From: Roseomonas elaeocarpi
Lineage (GTDB): Bacteria > Pseudomonadota > Alphaproteobacteria > Acetobacterales > Acetobacteraceae
Assembly: GCF_042433915.1 (NCBI RefSeq)
Contig: NZ_JBHLUN010000005.1
Coordinates: forward strand, 543,540-607,539
Direction of reading: 5' to 3'
DNA: 64,000 nucleotides
Numbering within the stretch: position 1 is the stretch's first letter; every line of letters begins with the position of its first letter. Shown in pieces: positions 33,283 to 42,218 of the stretch. The notes beneath the pieces were generated by a model. It saw only the letters and a list, made by a program, of their open reading frames with translations, made no database searches and had not been told where the DNA came from. A program made the translations under genes and the position numbers.

Positions 33283-33480
33283 ATGTCCCACACCAAGCCC
33301 AGGTCCAAACCCGACGCGGAGCCCGCGACTTCTCCGGAAGAGTTCGAGGAGACGGTCGCCTACCTCGCCAAGCGCCACAAGGTTTCGGCCGCCATCGTTC
33401 GCGAGATCGCCCGCCGCGCCGAAACAACCGACCGCAGCGCGCTGGCCCGCGCGATCGAGCGCGACAAGTCCCGGCGCTGA
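33283..33480 (+). CDS. small helical protein, DUF3606-like, 65 aa
   Basis: Polar, helical and charged. Residues 18-60 (PEEFEETVAYLAKRHKVSA, then IVREIARRAETTDRSALARA) have the look of a small helix-turn-helix, similar to DUF3606-type peptides in this lineage; the assignment is tentative. The start ATG at 33283 has AGGTAGAG in front. It is the third gene of the small set after the cold-shock gene. Confidence 0.55.
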   Translation: MSHTKPRSKPDAEPATSPEEFEETVAYLAKRHKVSAAIVREIARRAETTDRSALARAIERDKSRR

Positions 33481-33857
33481 GCTGTTGCCGGGCACGGCGT
33501 CCGGCGCGCGTCTGCGGAAGATTCTGCCCGCTCCTTGCCCCTGAGTTCGGAGCGGCACTGCCGGAGCTTCAAGCCGGGGGCCCTGATCTGCAGGTGGAGG
33601 CCCCGCCTTCGCTCAGGCGATAAAGCTTCTCGCGCGGCGCGGCGGCGCGAACCTGCCGATCAGTGAGCTGTGTCTCGGCCATCGGAGCATCCCGTTACCC
33701 GGCTCGGTCGCGCTTACCCGGTGAGTTACCCGGCTTGCCACGCGCTCGGGCACGAAGTTCCGGGAACAGACGAGGACACGCGCAGGCCGAGGTGGAACAC
33801 CGGGCCCAGCCGCAGCAGGGTCACCGGGAACGTCTGGGAAATCCTGGGACCAGGGTC
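33481..33857. other. intergenic region before tRNA-Ser
   Basis: 377 bp. I see no gene, repeat or clear terminator. The sequence next to the tRNA contains TGCCGG and CCGGCT short repeats only. Confidence 0.4.
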
Positions 33858-33948
33858 TGGCGGATGAGGTGGGATTCGAACCCACGATACGCTTTTGACG
33901 TATACGCACTTTCCAGGCGCGCGCCTTCGACCACTCGGCCACCCATCC
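33858..33948 (-). tRNA. tRNA-Ser (GGA)
   Basis: On the minus strand the acceptor GGATGGG (33948-33942) pairs with CTCATCC (one G-T pair), followed by discriminator G and encoded CCA (33860-33858). The anticodon loop CTGGAAA carries GGA. A long variable arm (GTATACG-tcaaaag-CGTAT) marks the serine class. The length is 91 nt. Confidence 0.95.
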
Positions 33949-34123
33949 AACGGATGCGGCGGATAGCGGAGGGCGCCAGCCACGGCAAGCCCGCCCACGA
34001 CGATTTCCGGCCACGACCGTCCTAAAGCTCTCCCGCATATCGTGTCCGCAGCCGCGGCGGCCAAGTCCCCGGCGATGCGATACGCCGGGCGGCGGGCGAT
34101 TGCTTTCTCCGCCCGCCCGCGCC

Positions 34124-34774
34124 TCAGCGGCCGTCGCGCCGCCGCCGCACGGTCGCGGCATCCACGCGCGGCAGCTCCACCACGTCGTTCAGGCGGACGT
34201 AGCCGCCGCCGCTGCCCAGCCGCCCCACCAGCCGCAGCCGCGCCGTGTCCACGTAGCAGCGCGCGGGATCGAGCACGCAGTCGTCGCGCAGGTGCATCGC
34301 CACCACGCGCCCCAGCACGATCACCTGGCTGCCGGCCGGCACCAGCTGGTGCAGGACGCATTCCAGCGCCACCGGGCTCTTGGCGATGCGCGGCGGGCGG
34401 ACCTTCACGCTGGGTGCGGCTGTCAGCCCGGCCTCGCGCAGCTCGTCTTCGTCCGGCGTCCAATCCGCGGCGGTGACGTTCATCGCCTCCAGCCGGTCCT
34501 CGTCCACCAGGCACAGCACGAACTCGCCCAGCGCGCGGATATTGGCGACGGTGTCCTTGACCCCGCCCACCACCCCGCCGGCCTCGCGCGGGGAGCAGCC
34601 GATGCCCACGATCATCGGGTCGGAGGAAAACACGTTGAAGAACGAGAAGGGCGCGGCGTTGCGGACCCCCGCCTCGTCCTCGGTCACCAGCCAGGCGATC
34701 GGGCGCGGCACCACGCTCGCGGTCACCAGCTTGTAGCGGTCGCGCGGCGCGAGGCCGTCGAAGTCGAAGAACAT
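34124..34774 (-). CDS. flavin reductase family protein
   Basis: FMN-binding split-barrel protein, 216 aa, of the flavoredoxin/flavin-reductase type. Family features are YKLVTASVVPRPIAWLVTED, RNAAPFSFFNVFSSDPMIVG, the GGVKDTVANIRALGEFVLCL block and AGLTAAPSVKVRPPRIAKSP. It probably supplies reduced flavin to a monooxygenase or reduces small acceptors. It lies 12 bp downstream of a D-2-hydroxyacid dehydrogenase gene and is presumably co-transcribed. Confidence 0.85.
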   Translation of the reverse strand: MFFDFDGLAPRDRYKLVTASVVPRPIAWLVTEDEAGVRNAAPFSFFNVFSSDPMIVGIGCSPREAGGVVGGVKDTVANIRALGEFVLCLVDEDRLEAMNVTAADWTPDEDELREAGLTAAPSVKVRPPRIAKSPVALECVLHQLVPAGSQVIVLGRVVAMHLRDDCVLDPARCYVDTARLRLVGRLGSGGGYVRLNDVVELPRVDAATVRRRRDGR

Positions 34775-34786
34775 CCCTGAACCCCG

Positions 34787-35770
34787 TCACGCCACCCGGT
34801 GCGGCGCGGCTTCGCCCCGCAGCAGCACGGCATCGAGGTTGTCGAGGCAGCGGAACCCCATCGCGTCGCGCGCCTCCTCCGTGGCGCTGCCCAGGTGCGG
34901 CAGCAGCGTGACGTTGGGCGCCGAAAGGTAGCCCGGAAAGATCGCGGGCTCCCCAGCGAACACGTCCAGCCCCGCCGCGCGCAGGTGCCCCGAATGCAGC
35001 GCCGCGCAGAGCGCCGCGTCGTCCACCGTGGTGCCGCGCCCGGTGTTCACCACGATCGTGCCCGGCCGGAGGGTCGCGATCCGCCGCGCGTCCAGCCAGT
35101 GCCGCGTCGCCTCGCCGCCGGGGATGTGCATCGACAGGATGTCCACGGTCTCGAGGAACTCCCGCTCATCCGCGTGGAAGCGCGCGCCCGCTTCCTCGGC
35201 AGGCGGCAGGCGGCGGCGGTTCAGGTAGTGCACCCGCATCCCGAAGCCCGCCGCCATCCGCGCCAGTGCCTGCCCGATGCGCCCCATGCCCAGGATGCCC
35301 AGCGCCTTGCCCTCCAGCGTCACGCCGCGCAGCTGCGTCGGCGCCCAGCCCGTCCATTCGCCCGCGCGCAGCATCCGCTCCGCCTCGCCGGCGCGGCGCG
35401 CGCACATCAGGATCAGCGTCATGGCGATTTCGGCGGTGGCCACGCTCAGCACGTCCGGCGTGTTGCTCACCACCAGCCCGCGGCGCCCGGCGGCGGCGAG
35501 GTCGATATGGTCGGTGCCGACGCTGAAGGTGGCCAGCATCCGCACGCTCGCCGGCAGGGCCTCGATCGTGGCGGCGTCGAGCGGATCGCCGGCGGCGCAC
35601 AGGATCGCCTCCATCCCCGCTGCCTCCCGCACCAGCGCTTCGCGGTTGAGCGGCGCGTCCTCGGTGCGCGGGGTGCAGCGGTAGTCGCGCACTGCCCGCG
35701 CTTCCACCGCCTCCGGATAGCGGCGGGTGAGCAGCAGCCCCGGCCGGCGGGGCGTGGCAGGGTCGGTCAT
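34787..35770 (-). CDS. D-2-hydroxyacid dehydrogenase (glyoxylate reductase type)
   Basis: NAD(P)-dependent dehydrogenase, 327 aa, with the layout of glyoxylate/hydroxypyruvate reductases. ATFSVGTDHIDL lies in the substrate domain, the nucleotide motif is LGILGMGRIGQALARM (157-172), and the catalytic residues are Arg245 (NTGRGT), Glu274 (FAGEP) and His292 (LPHLGSAT). The ATG at 35770 matches the family start. It forms a two-gene set with the flavin reductase. It is one of three members of this family in the window, each in a different context. Confidence 0.9.
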   Translation of the reverse strand: MTDPATPRRPGLLLTRRYPEAVEARAVRDYRCTPRTEDAPLNREALVREAAGMEAILCAAGDPLDAATIEALPASVRMLATFSVGTDHIDLAAAGRRGLVVSNTPDVLSVATAEIAMTLILMCARRAGEAERMLRAGEWTGWAPTQLRGVTLEGKALGILGMGRIGQALARMAAGFGMRVHYLNRRRLPPAEEAGARFHADEREFLETVDILSMHIPGGEATRHWLDARRIATLRPGTIVVNTGRGTTVDDAALCAALHSGHLRAAGLDVFAGEPAIFPGYLSAPNVTLLPHLGSATEEARDAMGFRCLDNLDAVLLRGEAAPHRVA

Positions 35771-36061
35771 GGCAGCGGCGTCTCCGAGTTCGGCGCGAGG
35801 ATGACCGCCCCGGCGAGCCTGCGCCAGGGCGCCCGGGAAACCTCGCCCGCGGCCCACGGTCGGACGGGCCTGGCCCAGGTGCATGGCCTGTGCTCCGTGC
35901 CGCCGCGACCGCTCCCCGACCGGACAACCCGGCCACGGCGCCGCTCCCCGTCGCGCAACAACCTCCCGCCGCCCGGCGAGACGGGCAGGGGAGGTTGCCA
36001 CCGGGGCGCCAAGACGCCAGCTTGCCCGGGAACGCGGCTCGGACGCGCACGGGAGAACGGC

Positions 36062-36850
36062 ATGGACCTCGGTTTGAAGAACAAGCGCGCCCTGGTGATG
36101 GGTGCCTCCAAGGGCCTCGGCCGGTCCGTGGCCGAGGCGCTGGCGGCGGAAGGCGCCTCCGTGGTGATCTCGGGCCGTGACCAGGCGAGTCTCGACAGCG
36201 TGGCCGCCCACCTGCGCGAACTCGGTGCCCCGAAGGCGCTCGGCATCCCGGGCGACGTGGACGACCTCGGGCAGATGGATGCCCTGGCCGACGGCGCCAT
36301 CGCCGCGCTGGGCGGGATCGACATCGTGTTCCTCAACCATGGCGGCCCGCCGCCGGGCGCCGCGGTGGACCTGAAGGCCGAGGCGCTGGAGGTCTGGTTC
36401 CGCCGCGCCGTGCTGGCGCCGATCCAGGTGGCCAACCGCCTCCTGCCCGGCATGCGCGAGCGCCGGTGGGGCCGCCTGATCACCGTGGGCTCCACCGGCA
36501 TGGAGCAGCCGATCGCCAACCTGGCACTCAGCAACGTCGTGCGCTCCGCCATCGTGGGCTGGAACAAGACCCTCGCGACCGAGATCGCGGGCGAGGGGAT
36601 CACCTGCAACATCCTCGCACCCGGCGCCTTCCGCACCGACCGCACGCTGGAAACCGCCAAGGCCACTGCGGCCAAGACGGGCCAGTCGCTGGATCAGGTG
36701 GTGGCCGATCGTGCCAAGACGATCCCCGCCGGCCGCATGGGCGAGCCCGAGGAATACGGCCCGATGGCGGCCTTCCTCGCCTCCGACAAGGCGGCCTACC
36801 TGACGGGCTGCATCGTGCGCATCGACGGCGGCACGGTCCGCTCGGTCTGA
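36062..36850 (+). CDS. SDR-family oxidoreductase lacking the canonical YxxxK
   Basis: Short-chain dehydrogenase fold, 262 aa. The cofactor motif is MGASKGLGRSVAEAL (GxxxGxG type), followed by GRDQASLDSV and NHGGPPPG. The catalytic Ser is Ser144 (GSTGM), but the Tyr and Lys of YxxxK align to Ser157 and Arg161 (SNVVR). The end motif GCIVRIDGG is normal. This subfamily, with LALSN in place of the Tyr region, is known in SDRs annotated as 3-oxoacyl reductases, but the activity of such members is uncertain. GGGAG precedes the ATG. The DUF188 gene follows after 2 bp. Confidence 0.85.
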   Translation: MDLGLKNKRALVMGASKGLGRSVAEALAAEGASVVISGRDQASLDSVAAHLRELGAPKALGIPGDVDDLGQMDALADGAIAALGGIDIVFLNHGGPPPGAAVDLKAEALEVWFRRAVLAPIQVANRLLPGMRERRWGRLITVGSTGMEQPIANLALSNVVRSAIVGWNKTLATEIAGEGITCNILAPGAFRTDRTLETAKATAAKTGQSLDQVVADRAKTIPAGRMGEPEEYGPMAAFLASDKAAYLTGCIVRIDGGTVRSV

Positions 36851-36852
36851 GA

Positions 36853-37383
36853 ATGAGCGGCGTGTCCGACCCGACCGGTGCGGGCGCGCCGCGGCCGCAG
36901 ATCTACGTGGACGGCGACGCCTGCCCCGTCCGCGACGAGGTGTTCCGCGTCGCCGAGCGCCTGGGGCTCGAGGTCCATGTCGTGAGCAACGGTGCCCGCG
37001 GCGTTCGCCTGCCCGAGGCGCCCAACATCCACCGCGTCCTGGTGGCCGAGGGCGCCAACGCGGCCGACGACTGGATCGCCGAGCACGTCACGCCGCGCGA
37101 CCTCTGCGTCACCGCCGACATCCCGCTGGCCTCGCGCTGCCTCAAGGCCGGGGCGAGGGCGGTGGCACCCAGCGGCAAGGTCTGGGACGACAACAACATC
37201 GGCAGCGCCCTGGCCGGGCGCGAGGTGTCGCGCCACCTGCGCGAGATGGGCGTGGAAACCCGCAACCGCTCCTTCGGGGCGGATCAGCGTTCCCGCTTCC
37301 TGCAGGCGCTGGACACCGAGCTCCGGGCGGCGCTACGCGGCCCGGCCCCGAAGCGGCCGCCCATGCCGGACTTCTTTTCCTGA
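36853..37383 (+). CDS. DUF188 (YaiI/YqxD) family protein
   Basis: 176-aa member of the DUF188 family, a PIN-like fold of unknown substrate. IYVDGDACPVRDEVFRVAER near the start, DDWIAEHVTPRDLCVTADIP and GKVWDDNNIGSALAGREV carry the conserved acidic residues that would bind metal. The ATG at 36853 lies 2 bp after the SDR stop codon, so the two genes are one unit. YaiI homologues are often encoded beside unrelated genes, so no role is inferred from context. Confidence 0.88.
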   Translation: MSGVSDPTGAGAPRPQIYVDGDACPVRDEVFRVAERLGLEVHVVSNGARGVRLPEAPNIHRVLVAEGANAADDWIAEHVTPRDLCVTADIPLASRCLKAGARAVAPSGKVWDDNNIGSALAGREVSRHLREMGVETRNRSFGADQRSRFLQALDTELRAALRGPAPKRPPMPDFFS

Positions 37384-37474
37384 CCGTCGACCCACCCACC
37401 TGGTGAGGGGCGGGTGGTAACATGAACGAATGTCCATCTTGTGCCGCGCTCCCCGCCGCACGACCTGCGGCAGC

Positions 37475-38338
37475 ATGATCGACGCGAAGAACCTCCTCGA
37501 CCGTTTCCTCGGCGCCGGCAGCACCGGCCAGAACCCGCCGCCCGCCACGCGGCCGGGCGCGGCGCCCTCTCCCTGGACCGATCCCACCGGCTCCCACCAC
37601 GGCGCGCCGTCGGCGGGTGGCCTGGGCGGGTTGGCGGACACCGCGCGTCAGGCCCTGGGCGGCGGTGGCTCAGGCCAGGGCGGCGGCTTCGGTGGCCTCG
37701 CCGATGCGGCACGCCAGGCGCTGGGCTCGGGCGGCCATGGCGGCCTGGCCGCCGGCGGCGCGGCCGGCAGCCTGCTGGGGCTGGTGATGGGCGGCAAGCG
37801 GAAGGGCCGGTTCAACAGCACGCTCAGCCATGGCGGCGCGGCGCTGCTCGGCGCCCTGGCCAGCCGCGCCTTCGAGAACTGGCAGGCGCGCCAGCCCGCG
37901 GCCCAGGCCCCGGTGGCGACCCCTGCCGAGGCGGAGCGGGTCGCGCCGCGCTTCCTCGCTTCCGCCGCTCCGGCCGGCGACGGGCAGCCCTTCGAGCTCG
38001 CCCTGGTGCGCGCCATGATCGCCGCCGCCAAGGCCGACGGCCACGTCGATGCCGAGGAACAGCGCCGGATCTTCGGCCGGGTGGAGGAACTCGGCCTCGA
38101 CGCCGAGAGCAAGGGCTTCGTGTTCGACGCCCTGTCCCAGCCGCTCGGCGTGGGCGAGGTCGCGGCCTCCGCCACCACGCCCGAGCAGGCGGCCGAGCTC
38201 TACCTTGCCGCCCGCCTGGCGGTGGACCCGGACCAGCCGGCCGAGCGCGCCTTTCTCGAGGCCCTGGCGCACCGCCTCAACCTGCCCGACGGCCTCGCCG
38301 AGCAGCTGGACCGTCAGGCCGACGGGGTGTCGGCCTGA
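37475..38338 (+). CDS. DUF533/TerB-like tellurite-resistance-family protein
   Basis: 287 aa. The N-terminal MIDAKNLLDRFLGAG is the DUF533 signature. A Gly/Ala-rich middle (about 45-110) contains two near-identical segments, GLADTARQALGGG and GLADAARQALGSG, and a possible hydrophobic hairpin AGGAAGSLLGLVMGG. The C-terminal domain (170-285) is TerB-like: LVRAMIAAAKADGHVDAEE, with acidic metal-site residues. It is convergent with the amidohydrolase gene, 20 bp apart. The function is unknown; the E. coli relative is the inner-membrane protein YebE. Confidence 0.8.
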   Translation: MIDAKNLLDRFLGAGSTGQNPPPATRPGAAPSPWTDPTGSHHGAPSAGGLGGLADTARQALGGGGSGQGGGFGGLADAARQALGSGGHGGLAAGGAAGSLLGLVMGGKRKGRFNSTLSHGGAALLGALASRAFENWQARQPAAQAPVATPAEAERVAPRFLASAAPAGDGQPFELALVRAMIAAAKADGHVDAEEQRRIFGRVEELGLDAESKGFVFDALSQPLGVGEVAASATTPEQAAELYLAARLAVDPDQPAERAFLEALAHRLNLPDGLAEQLDRQADGVSA

Positions 38339-38358
38339 CGATCGGGCAGGGGTAGACG

Positions 38359-39531
38359 CTACCCCTCGACGCCGCGCGGCATCCCTTCCTCGATCAGCCG
38401 CGCGTACATCGCGGCACCATAGGGGATGGAGGCGTCGTCGAACCGGTAGCCCGGGTGGTGCGGCGAGAAGCCTTCCTCGCCGTTGCCGACGTGGAGGTAG
38501 GCGCCCGGCACCTTTTCCAGCATGAAGGCGAAATCCTCCGACCCCATCACCGGCGGCTTGCCGAGCACGAGGTTCTCCTCGCCCACCAGCCCCAGCGCCG
38601 CGGTCTTCACCGCCTCGACGTGTTCTTCCGTGTTGATCGTGGGCGCGAAGATCAGCCGCCAGTCCACCGTCGCCGTGGCGCCGAAGCCCGCCGCGACGCC
38701 GTCCACGATCCGGCGCATCGCCGTCTCGATCTCCTCGCCGACCTCGCGCGAGAAGAAGCGCGCCGTGCCCGACAGCGTGGCCGTCTGCGGGATCACGTTG
38801 TAGGCGTCGCCGCCCCCGATCTTGGTCACGCTCACCACCGCGGGCTCGCGCGGCACGAGGTTGCGCGACACGATCGACTGCAAGGCCGTCGCGATATGGC
38901 AGGCCGTCAGCACCGGGTCGATGCTGACCTCTGGCCGCGCGCCGTGCGAGCCCTTGCCCGAAACGGTGATGTCGAAGAAGGCGCCGCCCGCCATGGCCGG
39001 CCCGACCCGCACGCCGTACTTGCCCACCGCCATGCCGGTGGCGTTGTGCATCCCGAAGATCGCGTCGCAGGGAAAGCGATCGAACAGCCCGTCCTCCAGC
39101 ATCGCCAGCGCGCCGCCGCAGCCTTCCTCACCCGGCTGGAAGATGAAGTTCACCGTGCCGTTGAAGTCCTTGCTCTGCGCCAGGTACTTGGCGGCGCCCA
39201 GCAGCATGGTGGTGTGCCCGTCATGCCCGCAGGCGTGCATCTTGCCGGGCACGGTCGAGCGAAAGGGCAGGTCCGTCATCTCCTGCATCGGCAGCGCGTC
39301 CATGTCGGCGCGCAGGCCGATCCGCCGCTCCCCGTTGCCGGAGCGCAGCACGCCCACCACACCGGTCCGGCCCACGCCGCGATGCACCTCGATGCCCCAT
39401 TCCTCCAGCTTCGCGGCCACGATGGCGGCGGTGCGGTGCTCCTCCAGGCCGAGCTCGGGGTGCATGTGCAGGTCGTGGCGGATCGCCTCCAGCTCATCCT
39501 GATAGGTCTTGATCGTCTCGAAGGCGGACAT
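38359..39531 (-). CDS. M20-family amidohydrolase (hippurate hydrolase/aminoacylase type)
   Basis: Metal-dependent amidohydrolase, 390 aa, cleaving N-acyl amino acids or similar amides. RHDLHMHPELGLEE opens the domain. Metal ligands include Cys101 and His103 (MHACGHDGH), Glu135/136 (FQPGEEG) and His162 (GMHNATG); TISGTARFFSREV-like SGTARFFSREV marks the lid domain and GSEDFAFMLEKVPGAYLHVG the end. It lies 38 bp after the extracellular binding-protein gene on the same strand, so uptake and hydrolysis of a peptide-like compound are likely linked. Confidence 0.9.
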   Translation of the reverse strand: MSAFETIKTYQDELEAIRHDLHMHPELGLEEHRTAAIVAAKLEEWGIEVHRGVGRTGVVGVLRSGNGERRIGLRADMDALPMQEMTDLPFRSTVPGKMHACGHDGHTTMLLGAAKYLAQSKDFNGTVNFIFQPGEEGCGGALAMLEDGLFDRFPCDAIFGMHNATGMAVGKYGVRVGPAMAGGAFFDITVSGKGSHGARPEVSIDPVLTACHIATALQSIVSRNLVPREPAVVSVTKIGGGDAYNVIPQTATLSGTARFFSREVGEEIETAMRRIVDGVAAGFGATATVDWRLIFAPTINTEEHVEAVKTAALGLVGEENLVLGKPPVMGSEDFAFMLEKVPGAYLHVGNGEEGFSPHHPGYRFDDASIPYGAAMYARLIEEGMPRGVEG

Positions 39532-39569
39532 CGGAACTCCTGACACGAAGACGGGCATCGGCGCGGCGC

Positions 39570-41180
39570 TCACTGGCGCCGGATGCCCCAGAACACGAAC
39601 AGGCCCTGCACCATGTCGGTGAGGTCGCGGCGATACGCGGTCTTGTAGAGGTACTGCCCCGTGGGAAGGTACGGAACCTCCTGCATCGCCACAGTCTGCA
39701 GCTCGGCGGCAATGCGCTTCTGCGTCTCGGTGTCGGGCGCGTCGAGCCAGGCTTCCCGCAGCTGCTCGATGCGCGGGATATTGGCCCAGCCGAAGAAGCC
39801 CTTGTCGCCGTTGACGCGCAGCACCTGCTCCACGGCCGGGTTCACCATGTCGAGCCCGGCCCAGGTGGTGTTGAACATGTTCCAGCCGCCCTTGTCGGGC
39901 GCGTCCTTGCTGGCGCGGCGCGTCACCAGCGTGCCCCAGTCCGACACCACGTAGTCCACGTTCATGCCGAGGCGGCGGAACAGGTCGTTGGTGACCTCGC
40001 CCAGCGCCGCCAGCACGGGGTTGTCGCTGGGCGCCATCAGCACCACGCGCTCGCCCTTGTAGCCGGCCTCCACCAGCGCCTTGCGGCTGGCCTCCAGGTC
40101 GCGCTTGCCGGTGATCGCTTCCAGCCCCGCGTCGCTCGCCATCGGCGTGCCCGGCGCGAAAAGACCCACCCCCGCCTTCCACATCGACGGGTCCGCCCCG
40201 GCGGCGGCGGTCATGTAGTCCTCCTGCGACATCGCCTGGAGGATCACCCGACGCACCGCCGCTTTGTCGAAGGGAGGGTACAGGTGGTTGAACACGCCGG
40301 TGCCCATGGTGCCCAGCGGCCCCGCCGAGCCGGTGCGAATGTCGGGGCTCGCTTCCAGCACCGGCAGCAGGTCGTTGCTCGGGTTCTCCCACCAGTCAGC
40401 CTCGCCGCTCTGCATCGCCGCGGTGGCGGTGCCGGGATCGGGCATCACCAGCCATTCTACCCGGTCGAAATGCACCTGCTTCGGCCCCGCCGCCCATTCC
40501 ACCGTGCCGCCGGGCATGGAACCGCCCGGGCGCGGCACGTAGTCGGCGTTGCGCTCATAAACGACGCGCGCGCCCACCACCCGCTCATCCGCCTTGAAGC
40601 GGAAGGGGCCGGAGCCAATGATTTCCCGGATCTGCTGCGCCGGGTCGGTCTCGGCCAGCCGCTCCGGCATGATCACCAGCGCCGGCGGCCCCAGCTTGGC
40701 CAGCGCGTCCAGCATGGCGCCGAAGGGCCGCTTCAGGCGGATCACGAAGGAGCGGTCGTCGGGCGCGCTCATCTCGTCGGTGCGCGCCAGCAACGCCTGG
40801 CCAAGTGAATCCCGCTGCGCCCAGCGCCGGATCGAGGCCACGCAGTCGCGCCCGCGGACCGGCGTGCCGTCGTGGAAGCGTAAGCCTTCGCGCAGGCGGA
40901 AGGTCCAGCGTTTGCCGTCCTCCTCGATCCGGTGTCCTTCCACCATCTGCGGCTGCGGCCGCAGCTGCGCGTCGAGGCCGTAGAGCTGGTCCCACACCAT
41001 CAGCGCGTGGGTGCGGGTGATGTAGGCGGTGGTGACCACCGGATCGACCACCGTGAGGTCCGCCTGCGGCACGTAGCGCAGCACCCGCGAGGAACGACCT
41101 TGGGCCAGCGCCGGACGGCTCAGCCGGGTGGGCAGCAGGGCGGCCGCCCCCGCGGCGGTCAGCAGCGTGCGTCGGAACAT
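39570..41180 (-). CDS. ABC transporter periplasmic substrate-binding protein (family 5)
   Basis: Extracellular solute-binding protein of family 5 (dipeptide/oligopeptide/nickel type), 536 aa. A signal peptide (MFRRTLLTAAGAAALLPTRL ... ALAQ) precedes the mature domain. Conserved stretches are YITRTHALMVWDQLYGLD, WTFRLREGLRFHDGTPVRG and PRGTA-like GSGPFRFKADERVVG. No permease or ATPase genes are adjacent, so the transporter core must be elsewhere. It is followed by the M20 amidohydrolase. Confidence 0.88.
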   Translation of the reverse strand: MFRRTLLTAAGAAALLPTRLSRPALAQGRSSRVLRYVPQADLTVVDPVVTTAYITRTHALMVWDQLYGLDAQLRPQPQMVEGHRIEEDGKRWTFRLREGLRFHDGTPVRGRDCVASIRRWAQRDSLGQALLARTDEMSAPDDRSFVIRLKRPFGAMLDALAKLGPPALVIMPERLAETDPAQQIREIIGSGPFRFKADERVVGARVVYERNADYVPRPGGSMPGGTVEWAAGPKQVHFDRVEWLVMPDPGTATAAMQSGEADWWENPSNDLLPVLEASPDIRTGSAGPLGTMGTGVFNHLYPPFDKAAVRRVILQAMSQEDYMTAAAGADPSMWKAGVGLFAPGTPMASDAGLEAITGKRDLEASRKALVEAGYKGERVVLMAPSDNPVLAALGEVTNDLFRRLGMNVDYVVSDWGTLVTRRASKDAPDKGGWNMFNTTWAGLDMVNPAVEQVLRVNGDKGFFGWANIPRIEQLREAWLDAPDTETQKRIAAELQTVAMQEVPYLPTGQYLYKTAYRRDLTDMVQGLFVFWGIRRQ

Positions 41181-41438
41181 CTGGATTCTCGGCTCCCCGA
41201 ACAGTGTTGAGCGGGGCCCTGCATCCGGCGTCGGCGCGTTTCGCGCTTCTGGGGGCAGAGGAAACAGGCTCCGGCGCCGGCAGGCAAGCCCGTGCGCCGC
41301 CTGCCTACGAAGGCCGGCGCCGCGCATGAGGGGCGTGGCGGAACCCTGCCGAACCCACCGGCCCGATTGCCTCTTGCCCGATGCTCCCTTGCTCGATGCC
41401 CTCTTGCCCTGGGCGGGGCCCGGCGGCAGGAAGGCCCG

Positions 41439-41681
41439 ATGAAAGCTGCCCGATCCTCCAGGCAGGAGCCCACCGTGGCGCAGACCGCCCGGGCCCGGCT
41501 GCGGGACGACCAGGCGCGCGGCCGCGTCCGCTTCATGCGCGCCCGCCTGACCGAAGCCTCCGCGCGCTTCGAGCAGAGCTTCCGTGCCGTGCTGGCGCTG
41601 CGGCTCCAGGATGCGGCGGGCGTCGACCCGCGCTTCGCCGAGCTGGCGCGCCGCCTCGCCACCCTGCCGCGCCGGAACTGA
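41439..41681 (+). CDS. hypothetical protein, 80 aa
   Basis: Unrecognised, arginine-rich and helical (RLRDDQARGRVRFMRARL, then FEQSFRAVLALRLQDAAG). There is no signal or membrane segment. The ATG at 41439 has no strong ribosome site, so the call rests mainly on codon pattern and helical periodicity. It is divergent from the binding-protein gene. Confidence 0.4.
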   Translation: MKAARSSRQEPTVAQTARARLRDDQARGRVRFMRARLTEASARFEQSFRAVLALRLQDAAGVDPRFAELARRLATLPRRN

Positions 41682-41840
41682 CGGGCCCGGCCGCGCAGAT
41701 GCGAGGCCGGGTGCCGCGCAGCCGCCCCGGATGATGCGCTGCGGCAACAGTCTTGGATTCTCCGCTTTCCATCGCATCGCTGTCTGCGGCCCGGCGTTGA
41801 TCACGCACGCCATCCATTCCGCCACAGGATCTCCAGTGCC

Positions 41841-42008
41841 ATGTCGGACACGACCCAGAAGCGCCCGTCGCTGACGGCCATGAAGGACTTCAGCAAGAAG
41901 GCCGTCGCGGCCTCGAAGACAAAGGCCCGCAGTTCGCTCGACCGGCTTTACCGCGGCGTCGCCGCCGGCCTCAGGGTGTTCGGAGGCAAGAGCCTGGCTG
42001 ATCGCTGA
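41841..42008 (+). CDS. small basic hypothetical protein, 55 aa
   Basis: Short lysine-rich protein (TAMKDFSKKAVAASKTKARS, then LDRLYRGVAAGLRVFGGKS). CAGGA lies upstream of the ATG. Its charge and an amphipathic C-terminal helix resemble small nucleic-acid- or membrane-associated peptides; nothing more can be said. Confidence 0.45.
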   Translation: MSDTTQKRPSLTAMKDFSKKAVAASKTKARSSLDRLYRGVAAGLRVFGGKSLADR

Positions 42009-42218
42009 GGGCGCTCTTCCGCCCCTCTCAACCCTGAGCCGCTGCGGGCATCAATCCCGCGGCGGCGCCGGCTTCCCACGCGCGTGGCAGGTGCTGCGGC
42101 CAGCCCCGACAGCCTTTTCGGGGCAACTGCCTCCGCTGCTCGGCCGTTTGCATGCCAGGGGCGGGCTGCCCTGGAAGGCGGCCGCTTTCCACACCCGGCA
42201 AGCAGCGGAGAACCCAGC

